NCBI GenBank assembly: GCA_965220285.1
Contig: OZ244818.1
Location: forward strand, 2,604,001 to 2,668,000
Origin: Bin5 sp009843665
Lineage (GTDB): Bacteria > Chloroflexota > Anaerolineae > Caldilineales > Caldilineaceae
Reading direction: 5' to 3'
Length of the DNA stretch: 64,000 nt
Made by a program: the position numbers and the translations under genes. Shown in pieces: positions 1 to 9,439 of this stretch. The notes beneath the pieces are model-generated. The model did no database searches. It was not told the DNA's origin and saw only the letters and a list, made by a program, of their open reading frames with translations. Each line of letters starts with the position of its first letter. The first letter of the stretch is position 1.

Positions 1-1472
1 GGCCGCAGCACATCCCACCGCTGGGCCGCGAGCACCGCTTCTTCCACCTCGCCCAGCATCAGATGTGTCTCATACAGGGCCTGGTAATAGAGTGGATCAT
101 CGATTGAGATGGCGCGGACTTCATTCAATGCCGCCCGCGCCTCCAGCGCCTTTCCGTCGCGGGCATAGGCGATTGCCAGCAGCCGCGCATCGCTCACCGA
201 TTGCGGCAGCGCGTCAAGCGTCTTTCGGAAATAGGTGGCCGCCGTTGTGAAATCTCTCTCACAGAGATAGCTCACGCCCACCATCCGCATCGCCGAAATG
301 CTGTAGGGCCGCGCTTCCAGCCAGTCCTCGGCCAGCGCCCTGGAATCGGAGCACAGTTCCTGATCATTGAGCAGCCGCATCCGGATCAGAGTCACGTCCC
401 GCCGGTGCACCGTAGCCCGCTCCTCTGCAAGCGTCTGATATGCCGCCGTCTCCGCATTCCGTTCCTGCTGCAGCAACATCAGCGCCATGCAGCTGTACGC
501 ATCCGGGAACGGTGTATGCGGTTGGTCCAGCGCGATCGTTTGCATACACTTCGCCTCACTCGTCTGCCAGTCGCCTTCCTCTGCCGCCATGTCGGCCTCA
601 AAGAAGAGAGTTGAGGCATGGTTCGCCACAAGCTCAATCGCGCGTTTTGCAATCGACCGCGCCGCATAGATATCGCCATACACATTAAACTCATGGCGGG
701 CGTTGATAATATGCCAGGCAAAGAAATCCGGCTCCAGTTCCAGCGCGCGTTCGTATGCCTCACCCGCTTTGTCCCAATCGTGCATCTGGAACGCGATCGA
801 TCCCAGCGTCGCCCATCCTGCCGCCGAATCCGGATTCAGACGCACCGCGGTCTGGGCGTGTTCATAGGCCCTGTCGACCTCATACATGCTGACAAGGATA
901 TCGGCCAGGGCCGTGTGTGCGGTCGGGTTTTCGTCGTCCAACTCCACCGCTCGCAGACCCAACTCCTTCGCCTCGTCAAAATGGTGGGCCCCCTGCTTTG
1001 CCCACGCCAGGTATGCGATGGCGGTGCTGTCCTCCGGTGCCAGTGACGTCGCATTCTCAGCCGATTGCAGCGCCTGCTGCCAGTACTGCGACTGGTAGAG
1101 GTAGACATCGGTCAGACCCAGATGCGCGGGCAGATAGCTGGGGTCGGCGGCAATCGCATCGATATAGGCCGCTTCGGCGCCGGTCAGGTCGCTGGTGCCA
1201 AACAGCGACTTCCCCTTGGCGCTCAGTGATTCCGCCATGTCTCGATCAGGCTCGGTCAGCGGCTCGGGCGTAGCCGTAGGCGTCGGCCCCGGCGATTGCG
1301 TGGGAATGACGATAGGCGTCGGCGTATGTGTGGGCGTCGAAGCCGCAGGCGCTGTTCGCGTCGCCGTCCTGGGTTGACTGACCGGCGCTTGGCAGGCTGC
1401 CAGAATGAGGGCAAGCACGGCCAACAGCAAGAGAACCGCAGCGTACCGCGGCATTCGATCGTGGTCATTCAT
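1..1472 (-). CDS. TPR-repeat lipoprotein (3' end outside window)
   Basis: The frame opens at an ATG preceded by GGGAGG and stays open to the window edge, so at least 490 codons are present and the C-terminus is missing. Residues 1-27 form a lipoprotein signal peptide with the lipobox LAAC, acylated Cys at about 27. A Thr/Pro-rich linker follows to about residue 75. The rest is a series of 34-residue tetratricopeptide helices with typical A-x-x-L-x-P-x-x-A spacing (for example AYEHAQTAVRLNPDSA). TPR solenoids are protein-binding scaffolds; a lipid-anchored one at the outer face of the membrane probably assembles or holds partners. It is divergent from the ABC ATPase gene to its right, with a 204-base gap between them. 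The partner and exact role cannot be read from the sequence. Confidence 0.8.
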   Translation of the reverse strand, partial: MNDHDRMPRYAAVLLLLAVLALILAACQAPVSQPRTATRTAPAASTPTHTPTPIVIPTQSPGPTPTATPEPLTEPDRDMAESLSAKGKSLFGTSDLTGAEAAYIDAIAADPSYLPAHLGLTDVYLYQSQYWQQALQSAENATSLAPEDSTAIAYLAWAKQGAHHFDEAKELGLRAVELDDENPTAHTALADILVSMYEVDRAYEHAQTAVRLNPDSAAGWATLGSIAFQMHDWDKAGEAYERALELEPDFFAWHIINARHEFNVYGDIYAARSIAKRAIELVANHASTLFFEADMAAEEGDWQTSEAKCMQTIALDQPHTPFPDAYSCMALMLLQQERNAETAAYQTLAEERATVHRRDVTLIRMRLLNDQELCSDSRALAEDWLEARPYSISAMRMVGVSYLCERDFTTAATYFRKTLDALPQSVSDARLLAIAYARDGKALEARAALNEVRAISIDDPLYYQALYETHLMLGEVEEAVLAAQRWDVLR

Positions 1473-1676
1473 CGGGGATCCTCCCATCTGAGGAGGGGAT
1501 ACGAAAACGTGAGCAATGAGAACCTGTTCTCGCTCCCTACTCCTCTTCACTCACTCATCGACTTTCGACAGGGCAAGGCGTCTCGCAGGCCGGATGCTGC
1601 CCGAATCTTTGCGCACTTGACAGCGGATGAGTATACTCAAGGACATGTCGCATCATGGCGAATATTTCTGTTGAAT

Positions 1677-2702
1677 ATGGCTATGGAAACCCGTCCCCAA
1701 AGGCCTTCGACCCAGCCGCTGGTCCAACTCCACGATGTCAAAGTACATTTCAGTGTTCGCAAAGGTCTCTTTGGCAGCGAGTCGGTCCATGCTGTAGACG
1801 GCGTGACGCTGGACATCGGGGCAGGCGAGGTCGTCGCTGTCGTAGGCGAGTCCGGCAGCGGCAAGACCACCCTGGGACGGGCGGCGTTGGGCCTGATCAG
1901 GGTTACGGAAGGCCATGTCAGCTTTGACAATACGGCAATAAATGCCTTATCGCAGAAGGAACAAAAAGCGTTCCGCCGCCGGTCTGCCGCCATCTTTCAG
2001 GATCCGTTCGCAAGTATAGATCCGTATATGACGGCTTATGAGAGCGTGGCCGAACCCTTGGTGATTCACGGTATCGGCAGCGACAGCGAGCGGCGAGAGC
2101 GAGTGTTTCAAGCCCTGCACGATGTACGTCTGCGCCCGGCTCAGGAGATCGCAGGCAAGTACCCCGACCTGCTGTCCGGTGGTCAACGACAGCGGCTGAG
2201 CATCGCACGCGCGCTCGTTCTCCAGCCGCAATTCATCGTCGCCGACGAGCCGGTCTCAATGGTTGACGCGTCCAGCCGGGCAGAGTTACTGGCGCTGCTG
2301 CGCGAACTGCAGGAGCGGTTCAACATCGCTTTCCTGTACATCACCCACGATATCGCCACGGCCCGCTATTTTGCCCAGCGGATCGTCGTCATGTATTTGG
2401 GCTGCGTCGTTGAGATGGGAGAGGCGGCAGATGTGGTGCGCAATCCTATGCACCCCTATACCCAGGCTCTCATCGCCGCTGTGCCGGAACCGGATCCAGC
2501 CAACCGGCTGCACCAGCGGCCCAGCCTCCCGGGCGAACCGCCCAGCCCCGTCAATGCGCCAAGCGGGTGTTCCTTTCACCCCCGCTGCGCTTCCTTCATG
2601 GCCGACCGCTGTGAATTGACGACCCCGCGACTCCGTGAAGTCGAGCCGAATCACTTTGTAGCCTGTTTCCTGCATGAAGGGAGTGACGCCTACCAAAATT
2701 AA
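1677..2702 (+). CDS. Oligopeptide/dipeptide ABC transporter ATP-binding protein (OppF/DppF type)
   Basis: A 341-residue cytoplasmic ATPase that powers uptake through the DppB/DppC-type permeases encoded downstream. Visible motifs are Walker A GESGSGKTT at about 57-65, the signature LSGGQRQRLSIARAL, Walker B with catalytic Glu (VADEPVSMVD) and the switch His in ITHD. The C-terminal tail (PGEPPSP...GCSFHPRC) is the oligopeptide-type extension found only in the peptide/nickel family. The longest frame begins near 1296, but homology starts only after about residue 15 of the ATG chosen here. ATG 1677 and ATG 1683 are both possible, and neither has a strong Shine-Dalgarno site. The partner OppD-type ATPase lies at 10873-11838, so the two ATPase genes flank the rest of the locus. 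Confidence 0.85.
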   Translation: MAMETRPQRPSTQPLVQLHDVKVHFSVRKGLFGSESVHAVDGVTLDIGAGEVVAVVGESGSGKTTLGRAALGLIRVTEGHVSFDNTAINALSQKEQKAFRRRSAAIFQDPFASIDPYMTAYESVAEPLVIHGIGSDSERRERVFQALHDVRLRPAQEIAGKYPDLLSGGQRQRLSIARALVLQPQFIVADEPVSMVDASSRAELLALLRELQERFNIAFLYITHDIATARYFAQRIVVMYLGCVVEMGEAADVVRNPMHPYTQALIAAVPEPDPANRLHQRPSLPGEPPSPVNAPSGCSFHPRCASFMADRCELTTPRLREVEPNHFVACFLHEGSDAYQN

Positions 2703-2719
2703 GAACGCGAATCGGCTAT

Positions 2720-2725
2720 TATAAT
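2720..2725 (+). promoter_or_regulatory. Consensus -10 box ahead of the propeller gene
   Basis: A perfect TATAAT lies 195 bases before the ATG of the Asp-box protein and just after the stop of the ATPase gene. No good -35 box is at the right distance, so this is a candidate only. The following leader holds two GC hairpins: an imperfect one at 2804-2845 (CCGCCGCCG against CGGCGACGGCGG) and a clean GGCGG/CCGCC stem at 2872-2886. They sit 22 bases ahead of the ribosome binding site and could affect translation. Confidence 0.35.
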
Positions 2726-2924
2726 ATCATTTGGTGCCCGTACCCTTGAAATCCATATTCAGGCTGACCGATACCAAAACGGACTATCGTTCGTCTCCCT
2801 GTCCCGCCGCCGCCAAGTGCCCGAAATTGGGATCGGCGACGGCGGAATAGCACTCATGAGAAAGGGTCGCTGGCGGCTGAACCGCCGCTGGCGTTTAACG
2901 AATACATAAGGAGATTTGTATCCC

Positions 2925-5306
2925 ATGGATAGTTTGCACAAAATCAAACGGCCTGGCAACGGCCTCCGGATGGGCCTGCGAATTCCATTACTGCTCCTGG
3001 TCGTAGGCCTGCTGGCAATGCCGCTGCCGGCAGCGGCGCAGATGCCGGTGCCGCAACTTCCGACACGCGGCAAGATCAGCAAGAACCCGGTTGATATCCT
3101 GGATGCCATGAATCCAATCCAGGACGTGCTATCCGGGCCTGCATGGCTCATCGCCCAGGGTGTGGACAATAGGATTTTCCTCGACCGGCCGGGCTGGAAC
3201 ACGCTCGACCGCCAGAATCTCAGCAGCCTGCCAGGCAGTGACGGAGATACGCCGCTGCTGCAATCGGCGGGGCCGGGTATCCTCGTGCCCTACCGCGATC
3301 CGGCCCCCGCGTTCAGCCGTGACCTGCTGGTGACCCGGGACTTCAGCAACGTCCCCTTGCAGACCGAGCCGGATATCGCCGTCAACCCGCACGATCCCGA
3401 TCACCTTGTCCTGGGTTTGATCGACTACAACTTCCCCAACAATTCGGCCTACGTCAGCATCGATGGCGGCGTGAATTGGGAGGGGCCGCAGCAGATCAAA
3501 TACCTGCGCAAAGACCGCATCTCCGGCGGTGACCCGGTGGTCGAGTTCGATAGTGACGGCAATGTCTATATGGCTTCGATCTCGATCGGCATCAAGGAGT
3601 ACTCAGTCGGCAATGCCACCGGCTTTGCCCTCGTCTCCTCGATCGCCGTCTCGACATCGAAAGATGGCGGCTTCGTCTGGGAGGAACCGGTCGACAGCGC
3701 ACGCAGCGACGTCGAATCCGACGCCGTCCTTGACCCAACCGGCCGCATACGCGGCACAGTGAGCCTCAGCTTCCTCGACAAACCGTGGCTGACCACAGGC
3801 CCTCATCCCACGATCGAAGACCAGACGGTGGTCTATGTCACATTTGTCGAATTTAACACCATCTACGACATCCTCTACATCGGTGAGCTCCCAACCCTGG
3901 GCGCGCCTGAAGTACAGACCACCCCGATGCTGGCCTACTCGCTCGACCAGGGTCTGACCTGGTCCGATCCTGTTCCGGTCGGCCCGACCGTAAAGCGCAC
4001 CTATGGCGAGATCGACGACACCGAAGGCCAGTCGAACGCAATCGGCACCAAGCGTGTCGTGCAGGGGCCATTTCCCGTCGTTGATTCCAAGGGCACTCTC
4101 TATGTGACCTGGATTGACAGCACCGACGACGAGAGCATGAAAGGCCTCGCCGAATTCTATATGTCCAAGTCGGAGGATGGCGGCGAAACCTTTGGCGATC
4201 CCAAGCGTATCGCCCGGTTCCTGGAGCCGGGGTTCCGACCCCGTAACGCCTACTTCCGCTACTGGGCGTCCGCCTTCCCCAAAGTAGCGGTAGGACCTGA
4301 AGATGAACTCTATGTAACCTATGTCGCGCTGCCCGCGGAAAATCCGCTCGATGAGGGCGACGTATACTTCATCCGCTCACTCAACGGCGGAGACCGCTGG
4401 TCGCGGCCCGTACGCATCAACACCGATGAGACCGACGCCGTTCAGTTTTTCCCGGCCATGGACGTCGGGCCCGATGGCGTCATCCATCTCATGTGGGGTG
4501 ATATGCGCGACGACCCCGTCCGCACCCGCTACCATATCTACTATACCCGTTCCGAAGATCAGGGCGAGACGTGGGGGTTTGAACTGGAAGAGCTTGAACT
4601 CAAAGTTGGCGACACGCGCGTGACCGACTTCCCCTCCAATCCCAATAAGGGATTTCCCAGAGGGCTTTTCCTGGGCGACTACTTCGCCATCGCCGCCAGC
4701 GAGAACGACGCCTATCTGGTGTGGGCCGATACTCGGCTCGGCGAGTTTGGCCCCACCAACCAGAAGATCGGTTTCAGCCGCCAGCGCGCCATCGCCCGTC
4801 CTGAAATCTTCATCAGCCCCGACGCCGGAGCTGCCGGAGAGACCATCACCGTTCAGGGACACGGCTTCCAACCCGATATGGATATCTACCTGCTTGTCGG
4901 TGGCGCCAACGCCGCATCCGGACGTACCGACAAGCTCGGGCGCTATACACAGCAGATCTTCGTCCCCATCTCCGGTGAAGGCGCCCACCGCGTGGTGTTG
5001 GTCGACGAATCGGGCAACTTCGCCTCCACATCATTCTATATGGAGTTCGGATTCGACAATGTCCAGGACCTGGAAAAGAAGCTGGATGCCCTGGATGAGA
5101 AGTTGGAACAGTTGAACGGAACGGCATCGCAAGCCGGTCTGTCGCCTGCTTCGCACCAGGTCGATGTGGAGAGTGTGCCGGCAACGACAGCACTCGCCAC
5201 TTCCGCCGTACCCGGCGGGAGCGCGACCTGGCCGGTGGTCGGCGGCGTCGGTATCGGCATCGCGCTCGGCCTGCTGTGGGTTTCGTTCCGTAGACGAACT
5301 GGATGA
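2925..5306 (+). CDS. Secreted Asp-box (BNR/sialidase-like) beta-propeller protein with C-terminal membrane anchor
   Basis: Start ATG 2925 follows AAGGAGA at a proper distance; an in-frame TTG at 2916 is too close to that site. The 793-residue product has a signal peptide (hydrophobic LLLLVVGLLAM, cleavage near AAA-Q) and at least six Asp-box motifs S-x-D-x-G-x-x-W, near residues 178 (SIDGGVNW), 244, 340 (SLDQGLTW), 415, 485 and 543 (SEDQGETW). These mark a sialidase-type six-bladed propeller. An Ig-like domain follows (about 627-705), then a short coiled coil (QDLEKKLDALDEKLEQL), a linker and a final transmembrane helix ending in RRRTG. It is therefore displayed on the outer face. Asp-boxes are structural, so glycosidase activity cannot be assumed; the full catalytic set of Arg/Tyr/Glu could not be assigned. 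Its place inside an import operon suggests a role in capturing or trimming the substrate. Confidence 0.75.
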   Translation: MDSLHKIKRPGNGLRMGLRIPLLLLVVGLLAMPLPAAAQMPVPQLPTRGKISKNPVDILDAMNPIQDVLSGPAWLIAQGVDNRIFLDRPGWNTLDRQNLSSLPGSDGDTPLLQSAGPGILVPYRDPAPAFSRDLLVTRDFSNVPLQTEPDIAVNPHDPDHLVLGLIDYNFPNNSAYVSIDGGVNWEGPQQIKYLRKDRISGGDPVVEFDSDGNVYMASISIGIKEYSVGNATGFALVSSIAVSTSKDGGFVWEEPVDSARSDVESDAVLDPTGRIRGTVSLSFLDKPWLTTGPHPTIEDQTVVYVTFVEFNTIYDILYIGELPTLGAPEVQTTPMLAYSLDQGLTWSDPVPVGPTVKRTYGEIDDTEGQSNAIGTKRVVQGPFPVVDSKGTLYVTWIDSTDDESMKGLAEFYMSKSEDGGETFGDPKRIARFLEPGFRPRNAYFRYWASAFPKVAVGPEDELYVTYVALPAENPLDEGDVYFIRSLNGGDRWSRPVRINTDETDAVQFFPAMDVGPDGVIHLMWGDMRDDPVRTRYHIYYTRSEDQGETWGFELEELELKVGDTRVTDFPSNPNKGFPRGLFLGDYFAIAASENDAYLVWADTRLGEFGPTNQKIGFSRQRAIARPEIFISPDAGAAGETITVQGHGFQPDMDIYLLVGGANAASGRTDKLGRYTQQIFVPISGEGAHRVVLVDESGNFASTSFYMEFGFDNVQDLEKKLDALDEKLEQLNGTASQAGLSPASHQVDVESVPATTALATSAVPGGSATWPVVGGVGIGIALGLLWVSFRRRTG

Positions 5307-5422
5307 TCCGTCCGCCGTAGGCGGCTCTCAGTCACACTGGCTGCCGGACGTCCCGAAGAGGTCGGTGGCGTTCGGCAACCTACTGGTCAATGATCGCGGG
5401 TGTTGGCAAAAGGATTTGCAAT

Positions 5423-8209
5423 ATGAATACGACTTGGTCGACCAAAACTTCAGCATGGCTGCTCAAAGTCGTCCCGATCAGTCTTGCGATCATTATTGGT
5501 CTCTCCTCTTCAGCCCTGGCCCAATACAGTCCCCCTCATGAGGAACCCGGGCCGGCGGTCGAGCGGCTTTATTTCAAAGCGTTCAACGTCGACCGCGCTC
5601 CGTTGGATCTGGAAGCCGGAGAGATGGACCTCTACTACTTCAATCTGAAGATTGCCGCGGCCCGTGAGCTGCGCGACAACGAGGGCATCCAACTCTTTGA
5701 GGCCCCGGCCAGTACAATCTCGCTGATTCTCAACCCGGCGCCGGCGCCGGAAGGAAGGTTGAACCCCTTCTCGATCAAGGAAGTGCGGCAGGCCATGCAG
5801 CGCCTGATCGACCGCGAGTTTGTGACCCGAGAGATCTACCAGGGCCAGGCGAGTCCGATGTACACCAACGTGGCCTCTACCGATTACGATTATCTGACCG
5901 TCTTCGACGTGATTCAGCAGGCGGATTTGGACTACGATCCCGAATACGCACGCCAACTGATCGCCGATGCCATGATAGAGGCCGGCGCAGAGTTGACTGA
6001 CGATGTGTGGCATTTCAACGGGCAGCCGGTCCGCCTCAAGTTCATCATGCGCGTGGAGGACGAGCGGCGCGACGTGGGCGATCTGATTCGATCGGCCCTG
6101 CAGGACGCCGGGTTCGCGGTCGCGTCCAATCGCCAGACCTTCGCGCCAGCCATCCAGACCGTCTATGCCACCGACCCGGCCCAATTCGAATGGCATCTGT
6201 ACACCGAAGGCTGGGGCCGCGGATCGCCCAACCGCTATGATTTCGGCGGCATCAACTCCTTCTATGCCCCCTGGCTGGGGAACATGCCCGGCTGGAAAGA
6301 GGTCGGCTTCTGGCACTACGAAAACGAAGAACTGGACGATCTGGGCGAGCGCCTTTTTAAGGGTGAATTCGCCGACCAGGCCGAGCGCGACGACATGTAT
6401 CGCGAAATGACCCGCATCGGCCTCGACGAGTCGGTCCGCATCTGGATCGCCACCGTCATGAACGCTTTCCCAGTGCAGGCCGGCGTCGAGGGCATAACCC
6501 AGGACCTGGCCGCGGGGCCGCGCGGCCTGTGGAGCCTGCGTTCGGCCTATAAGGCGGGCAGCGACGAACTGACCGTGGGCCACCTGTGGGTGTGGACTGA
6601 ACGCACGACGTGGAACCCGGTCGGCGGATTCGGCGATGTCTACAGCAGCGATATCTGGCGGCATCTGCAGGACCCGGCCATTTGGAACGACCCCTTCACC
6701 GGGATCCCGGCGCCCTTCCGTATCGAATATGAAGTCGAGACGGCCGGGCCGGACGGCAAGTTGGATGTGCCGGCGGACGCCATCATGTGGAACGCGCAGC
6801 GGGGCCGGTGGACGAACGTCGGTGAAGAGGTAACCGCCACCAGCAAGGTCGTCTACGACTACAGCAAATTCTTCCAGGCCCCCTGGCATCATGGCCAGCC
6901 GATCAGCATGGCCGATGTGCTCTATTCCATCTATCAGGGCTTCGACCTGTCCTACAATCCCGATAAAGCCAAGATTGAAACGGTCATCGCCACGACTGCG
7001 CGCCCCTTCCTGGAGACGATCAAGGGCTACCGCGTGTTGGACGATAATCGCATCGAAGCCTATGTGGACTTCTGGCATTTTGAACAGAACTACATCGCCT
7101 CCTACGGCACCCCCTCCGGGTTGAGTACCCCCTGGGAGATGCTCTATGCGATGGATGAGCTGGTATTCGGCCAGCGGCGGGCTGCCTTTAGCGACACGGC
7201 TGCCGCCCGCTATAATGTGCCATGGATCAGCCTTGTGCTGGACCGGGATGCCCGCCTCGTGCGCAAGGCCATGCTGGATCTGCGCCGCGCAGAGACCATC
7301 CCCACAGACGTATTCACCCTGCCCACAGCGGACGGTGAAACGGTTCTCACCAGCAGCGAAGAGGGCGTGGAACGTTACACGGCGGTGCTCGACTGGTTCG
7401 ACGAGAAAGGCCACATGGTTATCAGCAACGGCCCCTTCACGTTGGAGCGCTATGATCCTCCGGCCCAGTTTGCCGAACTGGTCGCCTTCCGTGACGAGAA
7501 CTACCCCTTCACAGCCAGCGATCTCTATCGCGGGCTGCCGGATCTGATCGAATATACTGAAATCGAGGCGCCGCCGATCGAGTTGGGTGCCGACTATGAA
7601 GTTACCTTGACGCTGGACGGGCCAGGCAATCTGTCCCTGCGTTATCTCCTGATCGACACCGCCAGCGGGGAGATCATTCAGAAGGGCGACGCGGATACGC
7701 TGGACCCCAACTGGTTTGCGATCAGGTTGACTGCTGAGACCACGGACGAGCTGGATCTGGGGATCTACGAACTGGTGCTGGTTGCCTACAGCGATGAGCT
7801 GGCCCGCATGGCGGAGCGGCGTATCGAGCTGGAAGCCGATATCGCCATCATCGAAGAGGAGCCGGCAGCGGAGGAATCGGAGTCCTCCGAAACAGAGGAA
7901 GCTTCGTCTTCCGACTCGGATGAGGAGTCGTCCGAGGCCGCAGCCGACGAGGAAGAGAGCGAATCCGAGACGGCGGCGGAGACTGAAGCGGAGTCCGATT
8001 CGGCAGAGGCCGACACGGAATCCGATACGGAAACCGCTTCAGAATCGGATACGGAAGCCGAATCGGAGAGCGCTGCGTCTGAATCTGAAGAGGCCGAGTC
8101 TGAATCTGAATCTGAACCGGCCGCCGGTCTGCCCGTTAACGTAGTTGTCGGCGTCGTGGTCGCGATCATCATCTTTGGCGGCTTCCTGCTCATGCGCCGC
8201 AGACGTTAA
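5423..8209 (+). CDS. Membrane-anchored family 5 substrate-binding protein with circularly permuted lobes
   Basis: Start ATG 5423 follows AAAGGA. The 928-residue product has a signal peptide (cleavage near ALA-Q), an extracytoplasmic body, a Ser/Glu/Asp-rich linker (about 810-900) and a C-terminal transmembrane helix ending in RRRR. The body matches SBP_bac_5 (DppA-like) motifs but in swapped order. Residues about 30-378 carry what is normally the second half: AGEMDLY, then VRQAMQRLIDREFVTREIYQG, then the helices ending in a V-x-G-I segment. Residues about 381-710 carry what is normally the first half: TTWNPVGG...VYSSDIW, WHHGQPISMADVLYSIYQGF, and finally NGPFTLERYDPPAQ, the counterpart of the family's GTGPF motif. 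An Ig-like strand region follows (about 720-800). It should bind the substrate for the two permeases encoded downstream. Anchoring by a C-terminal helix rather than a lipid resembles archaeal binding proteins. Confidence 0.8.
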   Translation: MNTTWSTKTSAWLLKVVPISLAIIIGLSSSALAQYSPPHEEPGPAVERLYFKAFNVDRAPLDLEAGEMDLYYFNLKIAAARELRDNEGIQLFEAPASTISLILNPAPAPEGRLNPFSIKEVRQAMQRLIDREFVTREIYQGQASPMYTNVASTDYDYLTVFDVIQQADLDYDPEYARQLIADAMIEAGAELTDDVWHFNGQPVRLKFIMRVEDERRDVGDLIRSALQDAGFAVASNRQTFAPAIQTVYATDPAQFEWHLYTEGWGRGSPNRYDFGGINSFYAPWLGNMPGWKEVGFWHYENEELDDLGERLFKGEFADQAERDDMYREMTRIGLDESVRIWIATVMNAFPVQAGVEGITQDLAAGPRGLWSLRSAYKAGSDELTVGHLWVWTERTTWNPVGGFGDVYSSDIWRHLQDPAIWNDPFTGIPAPFRIEYEVETAGPDGKLDVPADAIMWNAQRGRWTNVGEEVTATSKVVYDYSKFFQAPWHHGQPISMADVLYSIYQGFDLSYNPDKAKIETVIATTARPFLETIKGYRVLDDNRIEAYVDFWHFEQNYIASYGTPSGLSTPWEMLYAMDELVFGQRRAAFSDTAAARYNVPWISLVLDRDARLVRKAMLDLRRAETIPTDVFTLPTADGETVLTSSEEGVERYTAVLDWFDEKGHMVISNGPFTLERYDPPAQFAELVAFRDENYPFTASDLYRGLPDLIEYTEIEAPPIELGADYEVTLTLDGPGNLSLRYLLIDTASGEIIQKGDADTLDPNWFAIRLTAETTDELDLGIYELVLVAYSDELARMAERRIELEADIAIIEEEPAAEESESSETEEASSSDSDEESSEAAADEEESESETAAETEAESDSAEADTESDTETASESDTEAESESAASESEEAESESESEPAAGLPVNVVVGVVVAIIIFGGFLLMRRRR

Positions 8210-8308
8210 CAGCAGTGGCTAGTGAAACGTGGACAGTGTATAGTGAATGGCAACTTCACTCGCCCACCTGACTACTGACCACCGATCACTAGCCACTTAC
8301 CACTGCTG
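8210..8308. repeat. Palindromic intergenic repeat of the CCACTAACCACTG type
   Basis: The gap between the binding protein stop and the first permease start is almost filled by an inverted repeat. The left arm is CAGCAGTGGCTAGTGA (8210-8225). The right arm, 8286-8308, is its complement with a 7-base insertion. An inner stem AGTGAA/TTCACT lies between. Related CCACTnACC / CCACTG strings recur at 47339-47368 and 47511-47532. It has no T-tract, so it is not a standard terminator. Confidence 0.6.
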
Positions 8309-8310
8309 TA

Positions 8311-9366
8311 ATGTCACTTTTTCGTCCCCTCCTCGTCCGTTCCCTCACCATGGTCGGGGTTTTCTTCGTCGTTCTCCTCATGCTGGTGTTGACGCTGGGT
8401 CTGACCGGCTTTTCTGATCGCATTCTCGCTGCAACCATAGGAGAGCAGCTGCGCGCCGAGCGTACCGCGCTGGCCGAGACCATCCGCGACCCCGACGAGA
8501 TGGAAAAAGTGCTGGAGAAGCGCCGCGAAGAGCTCGAGATCTTCTATGGGTTGAGCACGCCCTGGTACTATCGCCTCCCGCGCACCGCTTTGCGGGTGTT
8601 GACCCTCGATCTGGGCGAAGCCCGCTCGCTGCGCAGCTTCGACGGCAGCAATCGCGTCTTCGATATCGTGACCGAGCGCGTGCCCAACTCCATGCTCCTG
8701 CTCACCACATCGTTTATCATCACCGCCATCATCGGCATCACCGGCGGCTCCTATCTTGCCACCCGCCAGGGCTCCTGGCTGGATCGCTTTGTCTCTGGGT
8801 TTGCGGCCGTTTCCTATGCCATTCCCACTTGGTGGATCGGCATCCTGTTCATACTGATTCTCTCCATCCAGCTGCGAATCCTTCCTTCCGGCGGTATGTA
8901 CAGCACGCCGCCGCCTACAGAGCCATTTCCCCGCTTCTTCGACCTTGTCTCACATGCTCTGCTGCCGGTGATTACCCTGGTTCTCGTCAGCTTTGGGCCG
9001 GCGATCTACTCGATTCGCACCATCACACTCAATATCGCCCAGGAGGACCACGTTAAGATCGCCCGCGCCAAGGGTCTGCCCGAGAGCCGGGTTCGCCTCC
9101 GCCACATTCTGCGCGTGGCCGCCCCGCCGATCGTCACCGGTCTCCTGTTCGGTTTGGCCGGATCGCTGTCAGGCTCGATTCTGGTGGAGACCGTCTTTAA
9201 CTGGCAGGGTATGGGCCGGCTTTACTACGATGCCCTCGCCGGCACGCCCGATGAAAACGTCATCGTTGCCCTCACCTTCATCTTCACTCTGATGTATGTC
9301 GCGATCCGCATCGTACTGGAAGTCCTCTACGTCTTTCTCGATCCCCGTGTGAGGTACACAGACTGA
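8311..9366 (+). CDS. Peptide-type ABC transporter permease (DppB/OppB family)
   Basis: A 351-residue integral membrane protein. The N-terminal helix (about 10-33) is followed by a roughly 100-residue extracytoplasmic loop and then a five-helix BPD_transp_1 core. The core carries the EAA-type ATPase contact loop, seen as KIARAKGLPESRVRLRHILRVA, with the conserved G-x-x-E/S-x-R pattern. The end FLDPRVRYTD is typical of DppB proteins. It should pair with the next permease to form the channel. It starts directly after the palindromic repeat; ATG 8311 is the only reasonable start, although no strong ribosome binding site is visible. Confidence 0.9.
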   Translation: MSLFRPLLVRSLTMVGVFFVVLLMLVLTLGLTGFSDRILAATIGEQLRAERTALAETIRDPDEMEKVLEKRREELEIFYGLSTPWYYRLPRTALRVLTLDLGEARSLRSFDGSNRVFDIVTERVPNSMLLLTTSFIITAIIGITGGSYLATRQGSWLDRFVSGFAAVSYAIPTWWIGILFILILSIQLRILPSGGMYSTPPPTEPFPRFFDLVSHALLPVITLVLVSFGPAIYSIRTITLNIAQEDHVKIARAKGLPESRVRLRHILRVAAPPIVTGLLFGLAGSLSGSILVETVFNWQGMGRLYYDALAGTPDENVIVALTFIFTLMYVAIRIVLEVLYVFLDPRVRYTD

Positions 9367-9439
9367 TGCCAACCGGCAGCTTTGCGGCCGGACCGTCCTC
9401 CGGGTCCCGAACGAAGAGCGGCGCGAGGAGGAAAACGCC

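Noticed and set aside
1617..1637. TTGACA followed by TATACT before the first ATPase gene
   Set aside because: The spacer is only nine bases, too short for a sigma70 promoter.
5510..7414. A 634-codon open frame on the minus strand
   Set aside because: It lies wholly antisense to the binding-protein gene, has no recognisable motifs, and high GC content makes long antisense frames common.
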